In this document: positions 1 to 7,858 of the stretch, one piece after another
How the letters are laid out: each line of letters opens with the position of its first letter
Position numbering within the stretch: the first letter of the stretch is position 1
Origin: Gemmatimonadota bacterium
Lineage (GTDB): Bacteria; Gemmatimonadota; Gemmatimonadetes; Gemmatimonadales; GWC2-71-9
DNA length: 43,263 nt
Reading direction: 5' to 3'
Assembly: GCA_003222055.1 (NCBI GenBank)
Contig: QHUT01000074.1
Location: 1-43,263 of the forward strand
Translations under genes and position numbers: made by a program
The notes under the pieces: model-generated
Told to the model about the DNA's origin: nothing
Seen by the model: only the letters and a program-made list of their open reading frames with translations
Database searches by the model: none

Positions 1-390
1 TTGCGCTACGCCGCCAAGCTGCTGCGCCATCACGCGATCGTCGTGGTGCTGTCGGATTTCCGGGCCGACGGGTGGGAGGACGCGCTGGCGCAGCTGGCCG
101 CCGCCAACGACGTGGTCGCGATCACGATCGACGACCCGCGCGAGCTCAACCTGCCCGATACGGGCTGGGTGGACATGGAGGATGCCGAAACCGGTCAGCG
201 GGTCCTGATCGACACGAGCCACGCCCCCACCCGCACGCGGGTCCGGGTCGCCGGGGAGCGCCAGCTGCAGGAGCGCGGCCGCAAGCTGCTCCAGGCCGGC
301 GTGGACCGCGTCGCCCTGCAGACGAGCGTTCCCTACGCGGTGCCCCTGCGCCGCGCGTTCGCCGAGCGCGCCAAACGCCTGAAACGATGA
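1..390 (+). CDS. DUF58-family protein, C-terminal part (cut by window edge)
   Basis: The frame is open from the first base, so the true start lies upstream of the window; the TTG at base 1 is just where the window begins. The visible 129 residues resemble the C-terminal half of DUF58 proteins, with a buried strand (IVVVLSDF), a helix, a second strand (VVAITIDDP), then a conserved-looking DTGWVDMEDAETG segment. DUF58 genes normally lie beside MoxR-type AAA+ ATPases and Bat/VWA genes, and here the next four genes are of that kind. The stop overlaps the next start as ATGA (387-390), which implies translational coupling. Family assignment rests on a fragment plus context. Confidence 0.75.
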   Translation: MRYAAKLLRHHAIVVVLSDFRADGWEDALAQLAAANDVVAITIDDPRELNLPDTGWVDMEDAETGQRVLIDTSHAPTRTRVRVAGERQLQERGRKLLQAGVDRVALQTSVPYAVPLRRAFAERAKRLKR

Positions 391-1280
391 AGTCACGTTG
401 CACGACGCTACGACGCCACGTTGCACGGGGGACCGCCCTGGTTGCCGTGCTCGCGATCCTTGGCGTCGTGGCGTCGTGGCGTCGTGGAGCGGCTCAGAGC
501 GCGACCTGGACCGCTAGTCCCGCAACGCGCACCGTCGGCGACACGATCTGGCTCGAGCGGGAGATCCCGGTACCCGCTGGCTGGCAGGTGCGGGCCGGCA
601 AGCTCGAGGCGCGGGAGGACGTAGAGCCGCTGGGCGACCCGGCCGTGCTGCGGAGCCGCGCGGGCTGGGTGGTGCGCTATGGCGTCGCCGTGTGGACGCC
701 GGGAAGCCACACGCTCACCCTGCCGCCGCTCTGGCGCATCGGCCCGGATGGGCGCACCGACTCGACCGCCGGAGGTGCGGCGAGCTTTGCCGTGGCGAGC
801 GTGATCCCGGACACGTTGAAGACGCCCGACCCGCGCGGGCCGCTCGGACCGTTGCGGCTGGGGCGGCGCAATGCGGGGCCGCCGCTCGTCGCGGCGCTCG
901 TCGCGCTCGGACTGCTCGCGGCGGGCGTCGCCGCGCGGCGCCGGCCGCCGCGCGAGGTCCCGCCCGCGCCTCCCGCTCCACTGGAACGTGAGGTGCCGGA
1001 TGCGCGCTGGCTCGCCGCCGGCGAGCCGCGGGCCGTCGCCACGCGGGCGACGTGGCGGCTGCGCGCCGCGCTGGCGCGCGTGGTGCCGGGAGCCCATCTC
1101 GCGCTGGCCACTCCCGAGTGTCTCGCGGTGGTCGAGCGGGCGCGGCCGGCGGCCCCGATTGGCCAGCTGCGCGACGTGCTGGAACGGCTCGATCGTGTCG
1201 CCTTCGCCACCGCCGCGGGCTCGGACGTCGCGGCGCTCGCCGCGCAGGCGCGCCGCCTGGCCCAGGAGCTCGCGCCCTGA
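387..1280 (+). CDS. Bat-operon membrane-anchored protein with signal peptide (function unknown)
   Basis: The product is 297 residues and starts at an ATG overlapping the upstream stop. Residues 1-37 look like a signal peptide: a basic n-region with RRHVARG, then a hydrophobic run ending LGVVASW and a small-residue site near GAAQS. Residues about 38-150 look like a beta-rich periplasmic domain. A transmembrane segment follows at about 165-185 (LVAALVALGLLAAG), then an arginine stop-transfer cluster and a helical cytoplasmic tail of about 110 residues. The position between DUF58 and BatA matches the small DUF4381-like proteins of other Bat loci, but I recognise no family with certainty. The signal-peptide codons lie inside an inverted repeat also present at 16448-16537. 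Confidence 0.75.
   Translation: MKSRCTTLRRHVARGTALVAVLAILGVVASWRRGAAQSATWTASPATRTVGDTIWLEREIPVPAGWQVRAGKLEAREDVEPLGDPAVLRSRAGWVVRYGVAVWTPGSHTLTLPPLWRIGPDGRTDSTAGGAASFAVASVIPDTLKTPDPRGPLGPLRLGRRNAGPPLVAALVALGLLAAGVAARRRPPREVPPAPPAPLEREVPDARWLAAGEPRAVATRATWRLRAALARVVPGAHLALATPECLAVVERARPAAPIGQLRDVLERLDRVAFATAAGSDVAALAAQARRLAQELAP
394..487. repeat. Inverted repeat of 8-nt units encoding a signal peptide (copy 1)
   Basis: The left arm (394-426) carries CACGACGCTACGACGCCACG flanked on both sides by ACGTTGCAC. The right arm (461-487) carries three copies of GGCGTCGT, the reverse complement of the left-arm unit. About 34 nt separate the arms. The whole element is in frame and encodes the signal peptide of the gene starting at 387. 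A closely similar element lies at 16448-16537. Confidence 0.8.
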
Positions 1281-2257
1281 GCTTCGCCCGGCCCCTCGTC
1301 CTGCTCGCCCTGGGCGTGCTGCCCCTGTGGTGGTGGCTGCGGATGAAGCGGCTGGCCCGGTTGTCGGGGACGCGCATGAGCGATGTGCGCCCGGCGGCGG
1401 GGGCGACCGAGCGTCTCTGGATCGCGCGCCTCCCCGTCACCCTGCGGAGCGTGTGCCTGGCCGCGTGGATCGTCGCGGCGGCGGGTCCCCGGATCGGGTC
1501 GGCCCGCTCGGAGACGCACACCGAAGGCATCTCGATCGTGCTCGGCATCGACATGTCGAGCAGCATGCTCGCCGAGGATTTCGCTCCCGCCAACCGCATC
1601 GATGTCGCCAAACAGACCGCGATCGAATTCGTGCGGGCGCGGACGTCGGACCGCATCGGCCTCGTGGCCTTCGCCGCCCAGGCGCTCACCCAGGTCCCGA
1701 TCACGACCGACTACGCGGTGCTGGAGCAGGCGCTCAAGGGACTCCGCATCGGGATGCTGGAGGACGGCACGGCAATCGGCACGGGCATCGCGACGGCCGC
1801 GAACCGGCTGCGGCGCGCGCCCGGCAAGAGCAAGGTGATCGTGCTGCTCACCGACGGGGTGAACAACCGCGGGACCGTGGATCCGCGCACGGCGGCGCAG
1901 GCGGCGGCGGCGCTGGGGATCAAGATCTACGTGATCGGCGTAGGGAAGCGCGGCGAAGCCCCCGTCCCGACGGGACAGGGACTCGAGGGCCTGCGCTATC
2001 AGATGATGCCGGTCGAGATCGACGAGCCCCTGATGACCGAGATCGCGTCGATGACGGGCGGCCGTTACTTCCGCGCCACCGACGCCCAGTCGCTGCGCAA
2101 CGTGTTCGCCGAGATCAACCGGCTCGAGAAGACGCCGGTGGAGCAGGTGGTGTATCGGCGGTTCGACGAGGCATATCGGACGCCGCTCGCCCTCGGGCTG
2201 GTGGCGTTGGCGCTGGAGATCGTGCTCGCGGGCACCTTCGCCGTCCGGGTGCCCTGA
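1277..2257 (+). CDS. batA: BatA-like VWA-domain membrane protein (probable CTG start)
   Basis: BatA proteins are inner-membrane VWA proteins of the Bacteroides aerotolerance (Bat) system. The product here is about 326 residues. It has an N-terminal membrane segment (FARPLVLLALGVLPLWWW), a second one (VCLAAWIVAAAGP) and a VWA domain from about residue 87 with the metal-binding DMSSS motif. Later VWA strands include VIVLLTDGVNN, and a C-terminal membrane helix (LALGLVALALEIVLAG) follows. There is no ATG, GTG or TTG at the family's N-terminus: the nearest, GTG 1316 and ATG 1343, would cut into the first helix. CTG 1277 overlaps the upstream stop as CTGA, with AGGAG at 1264-1268, 8 nt upstream. 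The start is therefore inferred; family assignment is firm. Confidence 0.87.
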   Translation: MSFARPLVLLALGVLPLWWWLRMKRLARLSGTRMSDVRPAAGATERLWIARLPVTLRSVCLAAWIVAAAGPRIGSARSETHTEGISIVLGIDMSSSMLAEDFAPANRIDVAKQTAIEFVRARTSDRIGLVAFAAQALTQVPITTDYAVLEQALKGLRIGMLEDGTAIGTGIATAANRLRRAPGKSKVIVLLTDGVNNRGTVDPRTAAQAAAALGIKIYVIGVGKRGEAPVPTGQGLEGLRYQMMPVEIDEPLMTEIASMTGGRYFRATDAQSLRNVFAEINRLEKTPVEQVVYRRFDEAYRTPLALGLVALALEIVLAGTFAVRVP

Positions 2258-3921
2258 TGGCGTTCGACGCTCCGGTCGTGCTCGCCGTCGCGCCGCTGGT
2301 CGGCGGCGCCGTGTGGTTCGCGGCCGCGTGGGCGCGCCGGGTGCGCATCCGCCGGGCGGCGCTGTGGTCCGAGGAAACCGTGCGGCGTGCCCTGGGCGCC
2401 GGGCGGCTGGGCCCCACCGCGCTCGCCGTGGCGGCGTTCCTCGGCGTCGTGGCGCTGGCGGGCCCGCGCTGGGGCGAAGCGACGATCGTGGCGGAGACCC
2501 GCGCCCTGTCGGTCGTGATCGCGATGGACATTTCCCGCTCGATGCTCGCGGAGGACGCGAGCCCCAGCCGGCTGGGCCGGGCCCTGCGTGAAGCGCGCCG
2601 GCTCGTGCAGGACCTCGACGGCGATCGGGTCGGCCTGCTGGCATTCGCCGGCTCGAGCTACATCCTCTCCCCGCTGTCGATCGACGGCTCCGCGCTCACG
2701 CTCTACCTCGATGCGCTCGATCCCGAAGTCGCGTCGCAGGGAGGGACGGGACTGGCGGGCGCGCTGCGCCAGGGAGGCGAGCTGCTCCGGGCCAGCTCCG
2801 ACCTCGCCGACCGCGTCCTGGTGGTCTTCACCGACGGCGAAGCGCACGATACGCTTGGCGCGGTGACCGAGCAGGCGCAGCAGCTCCGCGCCGCGGGAAT
2901 CAAGCTGATCCTCGTCGCCGAGGGCGGACGCACGCCCAGCCGCATCCCGGTGCGTGACGAGCATGGAACGCTCCTCACCTACCAACGGGACGAGGAGGGG
3001 AGCGTCATCCAGACGGCCCGGCGAGACGAGGTGCTCGGCGCAGTCGCGGACGCGGCGCAGGGCACGCTCGTGGCGGCGGACATCCCCGATCAGGCCGGGG
3101 CCGTGCGCGACCTCGTCGCCTCCTACCGGCGCGCCCGCGCGAGCGAGGCGCGCACCGAGCAGGGGAGGCTGCGCGCCTGGCTACCGCTGCTCGTCGCCGT
3201 GGCGCTGCTCGTCACGCAGGCGGCCACGCGCCGCACTGCGGCACTCATCGGGATCGCGCTGTGGTGTCTCCTCCCACCGCCCACCCCGGCCCAGCAGCCC
3301 GCCCGGCCCCGCAGCTCCGCGGAGAAGGCCTGGGACCGCCACGACCTCGCGGGTGCCCGCGCCGCGTATCTGGCCGAGCTGGCCGCGCGCCGCACGGACG
3401 ACACGGCGTGGTATAACGCCGGCACCGCGGCGCTCGCGGACTCGGACGCGGAGACCGCGCGGGGGAGCCTCACCCACGCCGCGGCGTCGCTCGACCCCGA
3501 CGTGCGGTTCCGCGCGCTCTTCAATCTCGGCTTGCTCGCGTTGCGCCAGGCGATGACGGACAGCGCGGCGCGCGAGTCCCGTCTCGCCGACGCCGAGCGG
3601 GCATACCGTGAAGCCCTGCTGCTCCGGCCGCACGACCTCGGCGCCAAGTGGAACCTCGAGCTGGCCGTTCGCCGCCAGCACGGCGGCACCAGCCGGAGCA
3701 ACCCGCCCTCCGGGGGCAGTGGCGGCGGCGGGCCTCAGAGCGCCGGCGGCGGGGGATCCGGCCGGGGACGCTCCCAGGGCGGCGCCGGCGTGCAGGGCGG
3801 CATGAGCCCGGCGCAGGCGGACGAAGTGCTGCGCTCGATCGGCCAGCAGGAGCTCAAGACCCGACGGGACCGCACCGGGCAGACCCGCCGCGCCGTCGAG
3901 CCCGGCGTGAAGGATTGGTGA
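2257..3921 (+). CDS. batB: BatB-BatC fusion: VWA-domain membrane protein with TPR tail
   Basis: The product is 554 residues; its ATG shares one base with the batA stop (TGATG). Residues 1-60 hold two membrane segments. A VWA domain follows with the MIDAS motif DISRS near residue 88 and later strands (VLVVFTDGE). Membrane helices lie at about 309-322 and 327-342. From about residue 355 the protein continues into TPR-like helices (AWYNAGTAALAD, RALFNLGLLALR, AYREALLLRP), then a glycine/serine-rich linker and a basic tail. In many genomes the VWA part (BatB) and TPR part (BatC) are separate genes; here they form one frame. The fusion suggests the TPR scaffold sits on the outer face of the membrane. 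Confidence 0.87.
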   Translation: MAFDAPVVLAVAPLVGGAVWFAAAWARRVRIRRAALWSEETVRRALGAGRLGPTALAVAAFLGVVALAGPRWGEATIVAETRALSVVIAMDISRSMLAEDASPSRLGRALREARRLVQDLDGDRVGLLAFAGSSYILSPLSIDGSALTLYLDALDPEVASQGGTGLAGALRQGGELLRASSDLADRVLVVFTDGEAHDTLGAVTEQAQQLRAAGIKLILVAEGGRTPSRIPVRDEHGTLLTYQRDEEGSVIQTARRDEVLGAVADAAQGTLVAADIPDQAGAVRDLVASYRRARASEARTEQGRLRAWLPLLVAVALLVTQAATRRTAALIGIALWCLLPPPTPAQQPARPRSSAEKAWDRHDLAGARAAYLAELAARRTDDTAWYNAGTAALADSDAETARGSLTHAAASLDPDVRFRALFNLGLLALRQAMTDSAARESRLADAERAYREALLLRPHDLGAKWNLELAVRRQHGGTSRSNPPSGGSGGGGPQSAGGGGSGRGRSQGGAGVQGGMSPAQADEVLRSIGQQELKTRRDRTGQTRRAVEPGVKDW

Positions 3922-6302
3922 TGCTCGCGCTCTGGGTGCTCGCCGCGCTGCAGACCGGGCCGGCACCCGACGTCACGGCGCGGGTGGACCGCTCGCACGT
4001 CACCGCGGGTGACGACCTGCTGCTCACGATTCGCGCCCGGACGCGATCCGCCGCCCCGGTGACCCTGGCCCTCCCGGCGCTCACGGGATTCACGGTCGTC
4101 GGGTCGCGCGAAGTCACGGAGGTGACGCTCGAGGCGCTCGGCGGCCCGGTGCGCACGACCACCCGCGAGCTCGAGCTGCGGGCGCAGCGCCCGGGCGCGT
4201 TGGTGATCGGACCGGTGCGGGTCGAGCAGGGTGGCCGGCGGGTCACGACCGCCGCGCTGACCGTCACCGTGGACAGCGCGAGGGCGGGGCTCGCCACCGC
4301 CGTGTCGCCGATCGCGCGACGGCTGATCGAGGCGGCCACGCCGCCCACCCACGATGAGAAGGGGGACCAGGTCGGACTCAGCGTGCTCCTCCCCGGCGAC
4401 TCCGTGCTGGTGGGCCAGCAGCTCGACGTGCTCGCGGTGGCGTGGTTTCCCCGCGAGCTACGCGCGCGCCTGCGGCGCGCGCCGATTCTCACGTTGCAGA
4501 CGCCGGAAGGTGTCTGGTCGTATCCTGGTGCCGCGCCGAGCGAGGTCGTCGCCTCGCGCCTCGTGCGGGGACGCTGGCTCGATCTGTTCGTCGCGCACGA
4601 GGCCGTGTTTCCCCTCGCTCCCGGCCGCATCTTCATTCCGCCCGCCACCGTCGAGTACGCGGTGCCGGCCACCTTCTCGTTCTTCAGTCGCGAGGAGCAG
4701 TATTCCCTGCGGAGCGATACAGTGCCCGTGCACGTGCTGCCGCTGCCGGGAGCGCCGGCGGCGGCGGGCGATCCGCCGGCAGTCGCACAGGGGCTCACGC
4801 TCGACCTGCGGCTCGATCCGCCCAATGGCCGCGTGGGCGAGCCGATGGCCGTGACGGTCACGCTGACGGGAGTCGGGAACGTGGCGCTGTGGCCCGAGCC
4901 CGCGATCGCCTGGCCGCCGGGGTTTCGCTCCTATCCCGGGGAGACGGGCACGCGCATCGAGGCGCGCGATGGGCGCATCGCGGGAGCGAAGACGTTCCGT
5001 TATCTCGTGATGCCGGACTCCGCGGGGTCGTTCCAGCTGCCGGCGGTCCGCTATCCCTACTTTGACGTCGCGTCGGGCGACCCGGCCACCGCCGCCCTCG
5101 CTCCGCGCGTGCTGATGGTGGCGGCCGGACTCGAGTCCCGGGCGCCCCGGGCGCTCCCGCCGCTCGCGCGCGGGCGTGGTCCGGTCTGGACGGACGAGCT
5201 GGCCCACGACCTCGTCCCGTGGGGATGGCTCGTGCTGTTCGTGGGCCCGCCGCTCCTCGCCTGGCTGTGGCGCCGCCGCCGGCCGGCGGCGGCGCTGCGC
5301 GTCGTCGTCGCCGCGCCCGCTCCGCTGAGCCGGATCGGCCGGGCGGAACGGGAGTTCCACGCGCTGCTCGCGAGCCACGTCCCGGACGCCGAGGCACGCG
5401 ATGGCGACGGACTGGGCCGCGCGCTGCGCGCCGCGGGCGTCGAGAGCCCCGTCGCCGATCACGTCATGCGGTTGCGGGATCGGCTGCGCGCGGCCAGGTA
5501 CGGTCCGCGCGCGCCCGGCGACGCGGCGCAGCTTGCATCGGAGCTGGAGCAGGTGCTGCGGGTCCTGGGAGGCGATCCGGCCCGGACGGGACGGCGTGGC
5601 CGGGAGGGCCGGGTCGTGGCCGCCGCGGTCCTGACGGCCGCGGCGTGCGCGGCGCTGGGAGCCGTGGCGCGGCCGGTCGCCGCTCAGGCGCTCGGCGCCG
5701 AGGCGTTGTACGAGGCGGGGGCGCTGCGCGCCGCGGCCGATTCCTTTGCCGCGCGCGCCGCGGCTCAACCACGCGTGCCCGCGCATTGGTACAACCTGGG
5801 CGCGACGCTGTATCGGGCCGGGGCGGACGGCAAGGCGAGTGCGGCCTGGGCCATCGCGGCCCGGCTCGCGCCGCGGGACGAAACCGTGCGACGTGCCCGC
5901 GAGCTGCTTCCACCCCCCGACGCCCCCAGCGAGCCGCTGTTCGTCGTCGGGTTCGCGACCCCCGGTGAATGGGCCCTCGTGGCCGCCGTGTTGTGGGGCG
6001 CCATGTGGATGGTCGCCGCCGGCGGGCGCCGACGAGTGGTTCTCGCCACCGTCGCGCTGGCCACGGCTGCGACGGCGGGGCTGGCCGTGCGGGAGGCACT
6101 GCGGCGGGGCCAGCCCGTCGCGATCGTGGTGCATCCCGCGACGTCGGTGCGCGTGGCGCCGTACGGCAGCGCCAGCGCCGCGGCGACGGTCGAAGCCGGC
6201 GCCGCGCTGCTGGTCGATCGGGCGTTCGGCGGGTGGCTCGAGGTGCATCGCCAGGACGGAGTACGCGGCTGGGTGCTCGCGGCCGAAGTGACCCGGCTGT
6301 GA
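3921..6302 (+). CDS. batD: BatD-BatE fusion: aerotolerance protein with TPR and SH3-like tail
   Basis: The product is 793 residues and starts at the TGATG junction with batB. It opens with a short signal-like segment, then BatD-type Ig-like domains (VTARVDRSHVTAGDDLLLTI, residues 17-36) and further beta-sandwich modules to about residue 400. A membrane helix lies near 430-450 (WLVLFVGPPLLAWLW), followed by a helical cytoplasmic region. From about 590 to 660 there are TPR-like helices (AHWYNLGATLYRAG), two more membrane helices at about 682-722, and a final SH3b-like domain (about 732-793; VAPYGS, GWLEVHRQDGVRGWV). TPR plus SH3 is the composition of BatE, so this looks like a BatD-BatE fusion. 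It is the last gene of the Bat operon; mutL overlaps its stop. Confidence 0.82.
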   Translation: MLALWVLAALQTGPAPDVTARVDRSHVTAGDDLLLTIRARTRSAAPVTLALPALTGFTVVGSREVTEVTLEALGGPVRTTTRELELRAQRPGALVIGPVRVEQGGRRVTTAALTVTVDSARAGLATAVSPIARRLIEAATPPTHDEKGDQVGLSVLLPGDSVLVGQQLDVLAVAWFPRELRARLRRAPILTLQTPEGVWSYPGAAPSEVVASRLVRGRWLDLFVAHEAVFPLAPGRIFIPPATVEYAVPATFSFFSREEQYSLRSDTVPVHVLPLPGAPAAAGDPPAVAQGLTLDLRLDPPNGRVGEPMAVTVTLTGVGNVALWPEPAIAWPPGFRSYPGETGTRIEARDGRIAGAKTFRYLVMPDSAGSFQLPAVRYPYFDVASGDPATAALAPRVLMVAAGLESRAPRALPPLARGRGPVWTDELAHDLVPWGWLVLFVGPPLLAWLWRRRRPAAALRVVVAAPAPLSRIGRAEREFHALLASHVPDAEARDGDGLGRALRAAGVESPVADHVMRLRDRLRAARYGPRAPGDAAQLASELEQVLRVLGGDPARTGRRGREGRVVAAAVLTAAACAALGAVARPVAAQALGAEALYEAGALRAAADSFAARAAAQPRVPAHWYNLGATLYRAGADGKASAAWAIAARLAPRDETVRRARELLPPPDAPSEPLFVVGFATPGEWALVAAVLWGAMWMVAAGGRRRVVLATVALATAATAGLAVREALRRGQPVAIVVHPATSVRVAPYGSASAAATVEAGAALLVDRAFGGWLEVHRQDGVRGWVLAAEVTRL

Positions 6303-7858
6303 CGGTGCAGAGCGCCGTGCGGATCGCCGTACTGGCTCCCCAGGTGGCCGATCAGATCGCGGCCGGCGAAGTCGTGGAGCGGCCCGCCTCGGTCGTGAAG
6401 GAGCTCGTCGAGAACGCGCTCGACGCGGGTGCGCGGGCGATCCGCGTGGAGATCGAGGACGGCGGAAAGAGCCTGATCCGGGTGAGCGACGACGGCGAGG
6501 GGATGGGCCGCGCCGACGCGGAGCTGGCGCTGTCGCGCCACGCCACGAGCAAGATCCGCGAGGCCGCCGACCTGATCGGGGTCGGCACGTTCGGATTCCG
6601 GGGCGAGGCGCTGCCCGCGATCGCCTCGGTTTCCCGGTTCGAGCTCGAGACCTCGCCCGACGGCGTCACCGGCACGAGGCTGCGGCTCGTCGGGGGCAAG
6701 CGCGAAGCGGTCGACGACGTCGTGCGCCAGCGGGGGACGACGGTGACGGTGCGTGCCCTGTTCTTCAATACGCCCGCGCGCCGCAAGTTCCTGCGGGCTC
6801 AGGCGACGGAGACCCGCGCGGTCGCGGAAGCCGTCACGCTGCTGGCGCTGACCCGTCCCGAAACCGCGTTCACGCTGTCGAGCGACGAGCGCACGCTGAT
6901 CGACGTGCGCCCCGCGGCCGGTGCCATCGAGCGCGTCGCCGCGCTGTGGGGCGGGGCACTCGCCGACACGCTGCTCCCGATTGCCCATCGCGAGGGCCCG
7001 CTCGAGGTGCGCGGATTCGCCCAGCGTCCCGCGCAGGCGAAGCCTACCGGCCGGAAAGGCTACGTGTTCGTGCGCGGCCGGCCGGTCCGCGACCCGTTCA
7101 TCGTGCGCGCGGCCGAGGCCGGCTACCGCTCGACGCTCGCGCCGGACGACCGTCCCTCGGTGATCCTGTTCCTGGATCTGCCGGGGGACGCGGTGGACGT
7201 GAACGTCCACCCGTCGAAGCTGGAGGTGCGGTTCCGCGACAAGTTTTTCGTGGAGAAGGTGGTGCAGGAGGCGGTGCGGGGGGCGCTGGGGCCCCTCACT
7301 GCGGCGGCTCCACTAGGGGTTGGGGGTCAGGGCGTGGGGGTTGGGGGCTCATGGGCTGGCGTCGGCTTGCCCCCAAGCGCACCCCAGGAGCTGTTCGGCT
7401 CGGAATCCCTAGCCCCTAGCCCCCAACCCCTAGCCCCTCTCCTTCAAGTCTTCGACACCTACATCCTGTTCCAGTCCGACTCCGGAGTTGCGATCGTGGA
7501 CCAGCACTCGGCGCACGAGCGTGTGTTGTACGAGCGGGTGATGCGCCAGCTCACCGGCGACGGCGCACCGGCGCAGCGGCTGCTGCTGCCGCTCACGCTC
7601 GACTTTTCGGGCCCCGAGCTCGTCGCCGATCTCGCGGGTGGACGGTTCGGCGCGCTCGCCAACCGGCTGGAGCGCTTCGCAGCGACGTTCGCCTGTCGCG
7701 CGGCCATCAAGGCGGGCCAGCGGCTCGACGGAGAGGAGATGCGCGAGCTCGTGGTCCGCTTGCTCGGCGCGACGCTGCCGGCTCACGACGTGCACGGGCG
7801 ACCCACGATCGTACAGCTGCCCAAGGGCGAGCTGGAGCGGAGATTTGGGCGATCCTGA
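6299..7858 (+). CDS. mutL: DNA mismatch repair protein MutL
   Basis: MutL couples mismatch recognition to strand incision. The start is the GTG of a GTGA overlap with the BatD stop, giving 519 residues. The N-terminal GHKL ATPase shows ENALDAGA (near 38), DDGEGM (near 64) and GFRGEAL (near 98), then RKGYVFVRGRPVRD and VDVNVHPSKLEVRF. The C-terminal domain keeps an endonuclease-type motif, DQHSAHERVLYE, near residue 400, as in MutL of bacteria lacking MutH. The normal C-P-H-G-R-P motif reads D-V-H-G-R-P near residue 499, so one expected zinc-ligand cysteine is absent. The linker is short and encoded largely by G- and C-rich inverted repeats (7313-7438), which explains the modest length. Confidence 0.95.
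   Translation: MTVQSAVRIAVLAPQVADQIAAGEVVERPASVVKELVENALDAGARAIRVEIEDGGKSLIRVSDDGEGMGRADAELALSRHATSKIREAADLIGVGTFGFRGEALPAIASVSRFELETSPDGVTGTRLRLVGGKREAVDDVVRQRGTTVTVRALFFNTPARRKFLRAQATETRAVAEAVTLLALTRPETAFTLSSDERTLIDVRPAAGAIERVAALWGGALADTLLPIAHREGPLEVRGFAQRPAQAKPTGRKGYVFVRGRPVRDPFIVRAAEAGYRSTLAPDDRPSVILFLDLPGDAVDVNVHPSKLEVRFRDKFFVEKVVQEAVRGALGPLTAAAPLGVGGQGVGVGGSWAGVGLPPSAPQELFGSESLAPSPQPLAPLLQVFDTYILFQSDSGVAIVDQHSAHERVLYERVMRQLTGDGAPAQRLLLPLTLDFSGPELVADLAGGRFGALANRLERFAATFACRAAIKAGQRLDGEEMRELVVRLLGATLPAHDVHGRPTIVQLPKGELERRFGRS
7313..7438. repeat. Inverted repeat of CTAGGGG/TTGGGGG units in the mutL linker
   Basis: The left arm (7313-7349) contains CTAGGGGTTGGGGG and a degenerate second copy; the right arm (7407-7438) contains CCCTAGCCCCTAGCC followed by CCCAACCCCTAGCCCC. 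The arms are complementary over about 20 nt with mismatches and about 57 nt lie between them. The tract is in frame and encodes low-complexity Gly/Val and Ser/Pro/Leu linker residues between the ATPase and C-terminal domains. Confidence 0.8.

Noticed and set aside
677-2985. Long reverse-strand open frames opposite the VWA genes
   Set aside because: The peptides are low-complexity and compositionally biased; both forward genes have intact MIDAS motifs and coupled starts.
4458-6248. Long open frame on the reverse strand across the BatD gene
   Set aside because: High GC content leaves stop codons rare in the opposite strand. The peptide is Arg/Gly/Pro-rich without domains, while the forward frame has clear BatD, TPR and SH3 features.
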